From an uncultured Chloroflexota bacterium (GTDB taxonomy: Bacteria; Chloroflexota; Anaerolineae; Anaerolineales; Anaerolineaceae), in NCBI GenBank assembly GCA_902795255.1, contig CADBKS010000141.1, positions 1 through 7,632 of the forward strand: 7,632 nucleotides of DNA. Reading direction: 5' to 3'. Shown piece after piece: positions 6,497 to 7,632 of the stretch. The position numbers were made by a program, and so were the translations under genes. How positions within the stretch are numbered: position 1 is the first letter of the stretch; each line of letters opens with the position of its first letter. Below the pieces are notes generated by a model, which was given only the letters and a program-made list of their open reading frames with translations, ran no database searches and was not told where the DNA came from.

Positions 6497-7285
6497 GTGT
6501 CAGGGCAGAAAACATTCAAAAATCGCAGCATCCTTACGGCGCTCAGCGCGGCCGTATTCGCCTGCCTTCTGTTCTTTTCCGCTGTCCGCGCGCAGACCGA
6601 AGAAGATACGATCCAGATCGCGGTCAGCTACTGTACGGTCGAATGCGACAGCCGGCCGATCATGACCGGATATTCGGACCGCTGGCTGCTCGGCCCCGCG
6701 GATGAATACAACCACAGGCTGATGCAGGCATCTTTTGTGCTGGCAGCCTCGGCATTTCGTGACAACACCCGGGATTACGCGGAAAAAGACTACAACATCC
6801 GGAATTTTTTATCACGCGCCGGTTACAGCGATCCGAGAACAGACGACTATGACCGTGCGACTTCCGGTGACACGGTCGCCAGCGCGATCGCTCACAAGGA
6901 AGTGAACGGTACGACGCTGATCGCCGTTGCCGTCTCGGGAAACAACTATCAGAACGAGTGGCTGAACAATTTTGCCCTGGACGACCGGGTCCGGGCGGAA
7001 GGCTTCAACAAATCCGCGGGCAAGATCCTGACCCGCATCAAAGAATATATCCGGGAAAACGATCTCACCGGACCGCTGCGCCTCTGGATCACCGGGTACA
7101 GCCGGGCCGCCGCGATTGCCAACATCACCGCCGCGGACGCGACGGACAGCGGAATTTTTGAGGCAGTCTTCGGCTATACCATCGGCACCCCGCGGACGAC
7201 CCGGGAAACCGACGCGGACCGTTACGGGAACATCTTCAATATCATCAATTATAAAGCATGTATATATATCATGTATTTTCCCTAA
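6497..7285 (+). CDS. secreted lipase-like alpha/beta hydrolase, 3' end lost
   Basis: The start is GTG 6497, with GAGGG at 6487-6491. Residues 1-32 form a signal peptide: basic KTFKNR, a hydrophobic stretch from about 12 to 29, and likely cleavage after AVRA (32/33). C23 lies inside the hydrophobic core without a proper lipobox, so it is not a lipoprotein. The mature part looks like lipase-family (class 3-like) hydrolases of Bacillota, with the nucleophile elbow ITGYSRAAAIAN and Ser202 as the likely catalytic serine, then FGYTIGTPRTT. The sequence is homologous-looking only to NIFNIIN (residue 251, base 7249); the last eleven residues (YKACIYIMYFP) come from AT-rich DNA. The catalytic Asp and His expected further on are therefore absent, and as it stands the product should be inactive. 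Probably last gene of the operon. Substrate unknown; ester or lipid hydrolysis outside the membrane is inferred. Confidence 0.8.
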   Translation: MSGQKTFKNRSILTALSAAVFACLLFFSAVRAQTEEDTIQIAVSYCTVECDSRPIMTGYSDRWLLGPADEYNHRLMQASFVLAASAFRDNTRDYAEKDYNIRNFLSRAGYSDPRTDDYDRATSGDTVASAIAHKEVNGTTLIAVAVSGNNYQNEWLNNFALDDRVRAEGFNKSAGKILTRIKEYIRENDLTGPLRLWITGYSRAAAIANITAADATDSGIFEAVFGYTIGTPRTTRETDADRYGNIFNIINYKACIYIMYFP

Positions 7286-7632
7286 ATGATACTCAAGAAA
7301 ATATCCAGATTCTCCATCTATTTTACCAATTTCTTCATATTTAACTTCTCCTATTTTTTTAAATAGATAATCAGCCTTATTTGACAAGAATTTAAGCTTT
7401 CCAAATTCATCTTTAAAAGATATTATTGAATAATTATTTACTTCAATTCGACTATAAGAACTTTTTTTATGGCCGAAGAGCTCATGTAATAAAATTCTTG
7501 AAATAATAAATCCATAATGCTTAGATGCATTCTCTTTCAATTCATTTTTGTCAATTTTGATTTCTTTAAAATTCAAAAGATTTAAAGTTATATTTCCTGT
7601 TAAAATATTAGTTCCTCCATCATCATTTTTAT
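7250..7632 (-). CDS. internal fragment of an AT-rich gene of foreign origin
   Basis: A minus-strand frame is open from the window end (first full codon 7630-7628) to the composition break near 7250, about 127 residues. It then runs on for some 440 bases only as antisense of the lipase. A TTG at 7576 could be a start, but the frame continues past it (GGTNILTGNITLNLLN), so the true start probably lies outside the window. The fragment is rich in Lys, Ile, Asn and Tyr, as expected of a very low-GC genome. One segment, LLHELFGHKK (HELFGH encoded at 7486-7469), resembles the HExxxH zinc site of M49 peptidases, and a GESGYFLEYH stretch follows about 52 residues later; this is only a hint. I cannot name the family. 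Both ends are missing. The codon use and composition differ completely from every other gene here. Confidence 0.55.

Noticed and set aside
4681..6531. Very long minus-strand open frame (616 codons) opposite the second ABC gene
   Set aside because: It is the antisense of a gene with intact ABC motifs; the high third-position GC of the + gene keeps the opposite strand free of stops, and the translation has no recognisable domain.
1..7632. CRISPR array, tRNA, rRNA or phage attachment site
   Set aside because: No regularly spaced direct repeats, no cloverleaf or conserved rRNA segments, and no integrase or duplicated core sequence were seen.

Overview
The window holds one well-read GC-rich block (about positions 1-7249) followed by a short, very AT-rich tail (about 7250-7632) that looks like DNA of different origin. 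The GC-rich part has strong AGGAGG-type ribosome binding sites, a consensus TATAAT box, palindromic repeats with a GGGACAG core, and a heterodimeric ABC exporter of the kind common in Bacillota. I infer a fairly high-GC member of the Clostridia, possibly from a gut or other anaerobic community. The taxonomic call is inference from style, not from a marker gene.

Layout. Positions 1-425 contain no convincing complete gene. They hold a dense cluster of small hairpins (35-121), a clear rho-independent terminator on the + strand (171-197), a nested palindrome (263-335) and a further leader hairpin (359-379). A minus-strand gene may begin at position 26 and leave the window on the left, but only eight codons are visible. 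Positions 426-1283 encode a 285-residue protein I do not recognise. Positions 1284-1582 are a non-coding gap with an imperfect hairpin (1353-1403), a near-perfect double-palindrome resembling a REPIN (1420-1508) and a promoter -10 box (1549-1554).

From 1583 to 7249 four + strand genes lie head to tail with little or no space: an FAD-dependent oxidoreductase of the COG2509 type, two half-ABC exporters that overlap by 17 bases, and a secreted lipase-like alpha/beta hydrolase. They are probably one transcription unit driven from just downstream of the REPIN-like repeat. The two ABC subunits have complementary defects in their ATP sites, which predicts an obligate heterodimer with one working and one degenerate site. 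What the exporter moves, and whether the oxidoreductase and lipase act with it, cannot be told from sequence.

At about 7247-7253 the lipase reading frame breaks off after its NIFNIIN segment. Base composition drops from roughly 70% to roughly 23% GC (hand counts of single 60-base lines), and an unrelated minus-strand reading frame fills the rest of the window. Both genes meet tail to tail, and both appear to lack their C-terminal ends. This is most simply an assembly or amplification chimera, or else a real recombination breakpoint. I found no clear new multi-gene system. The most useful leads are this breakpoint, the palindromic repeats flanking the orphan gene, and the hairpin cluster at the left end.
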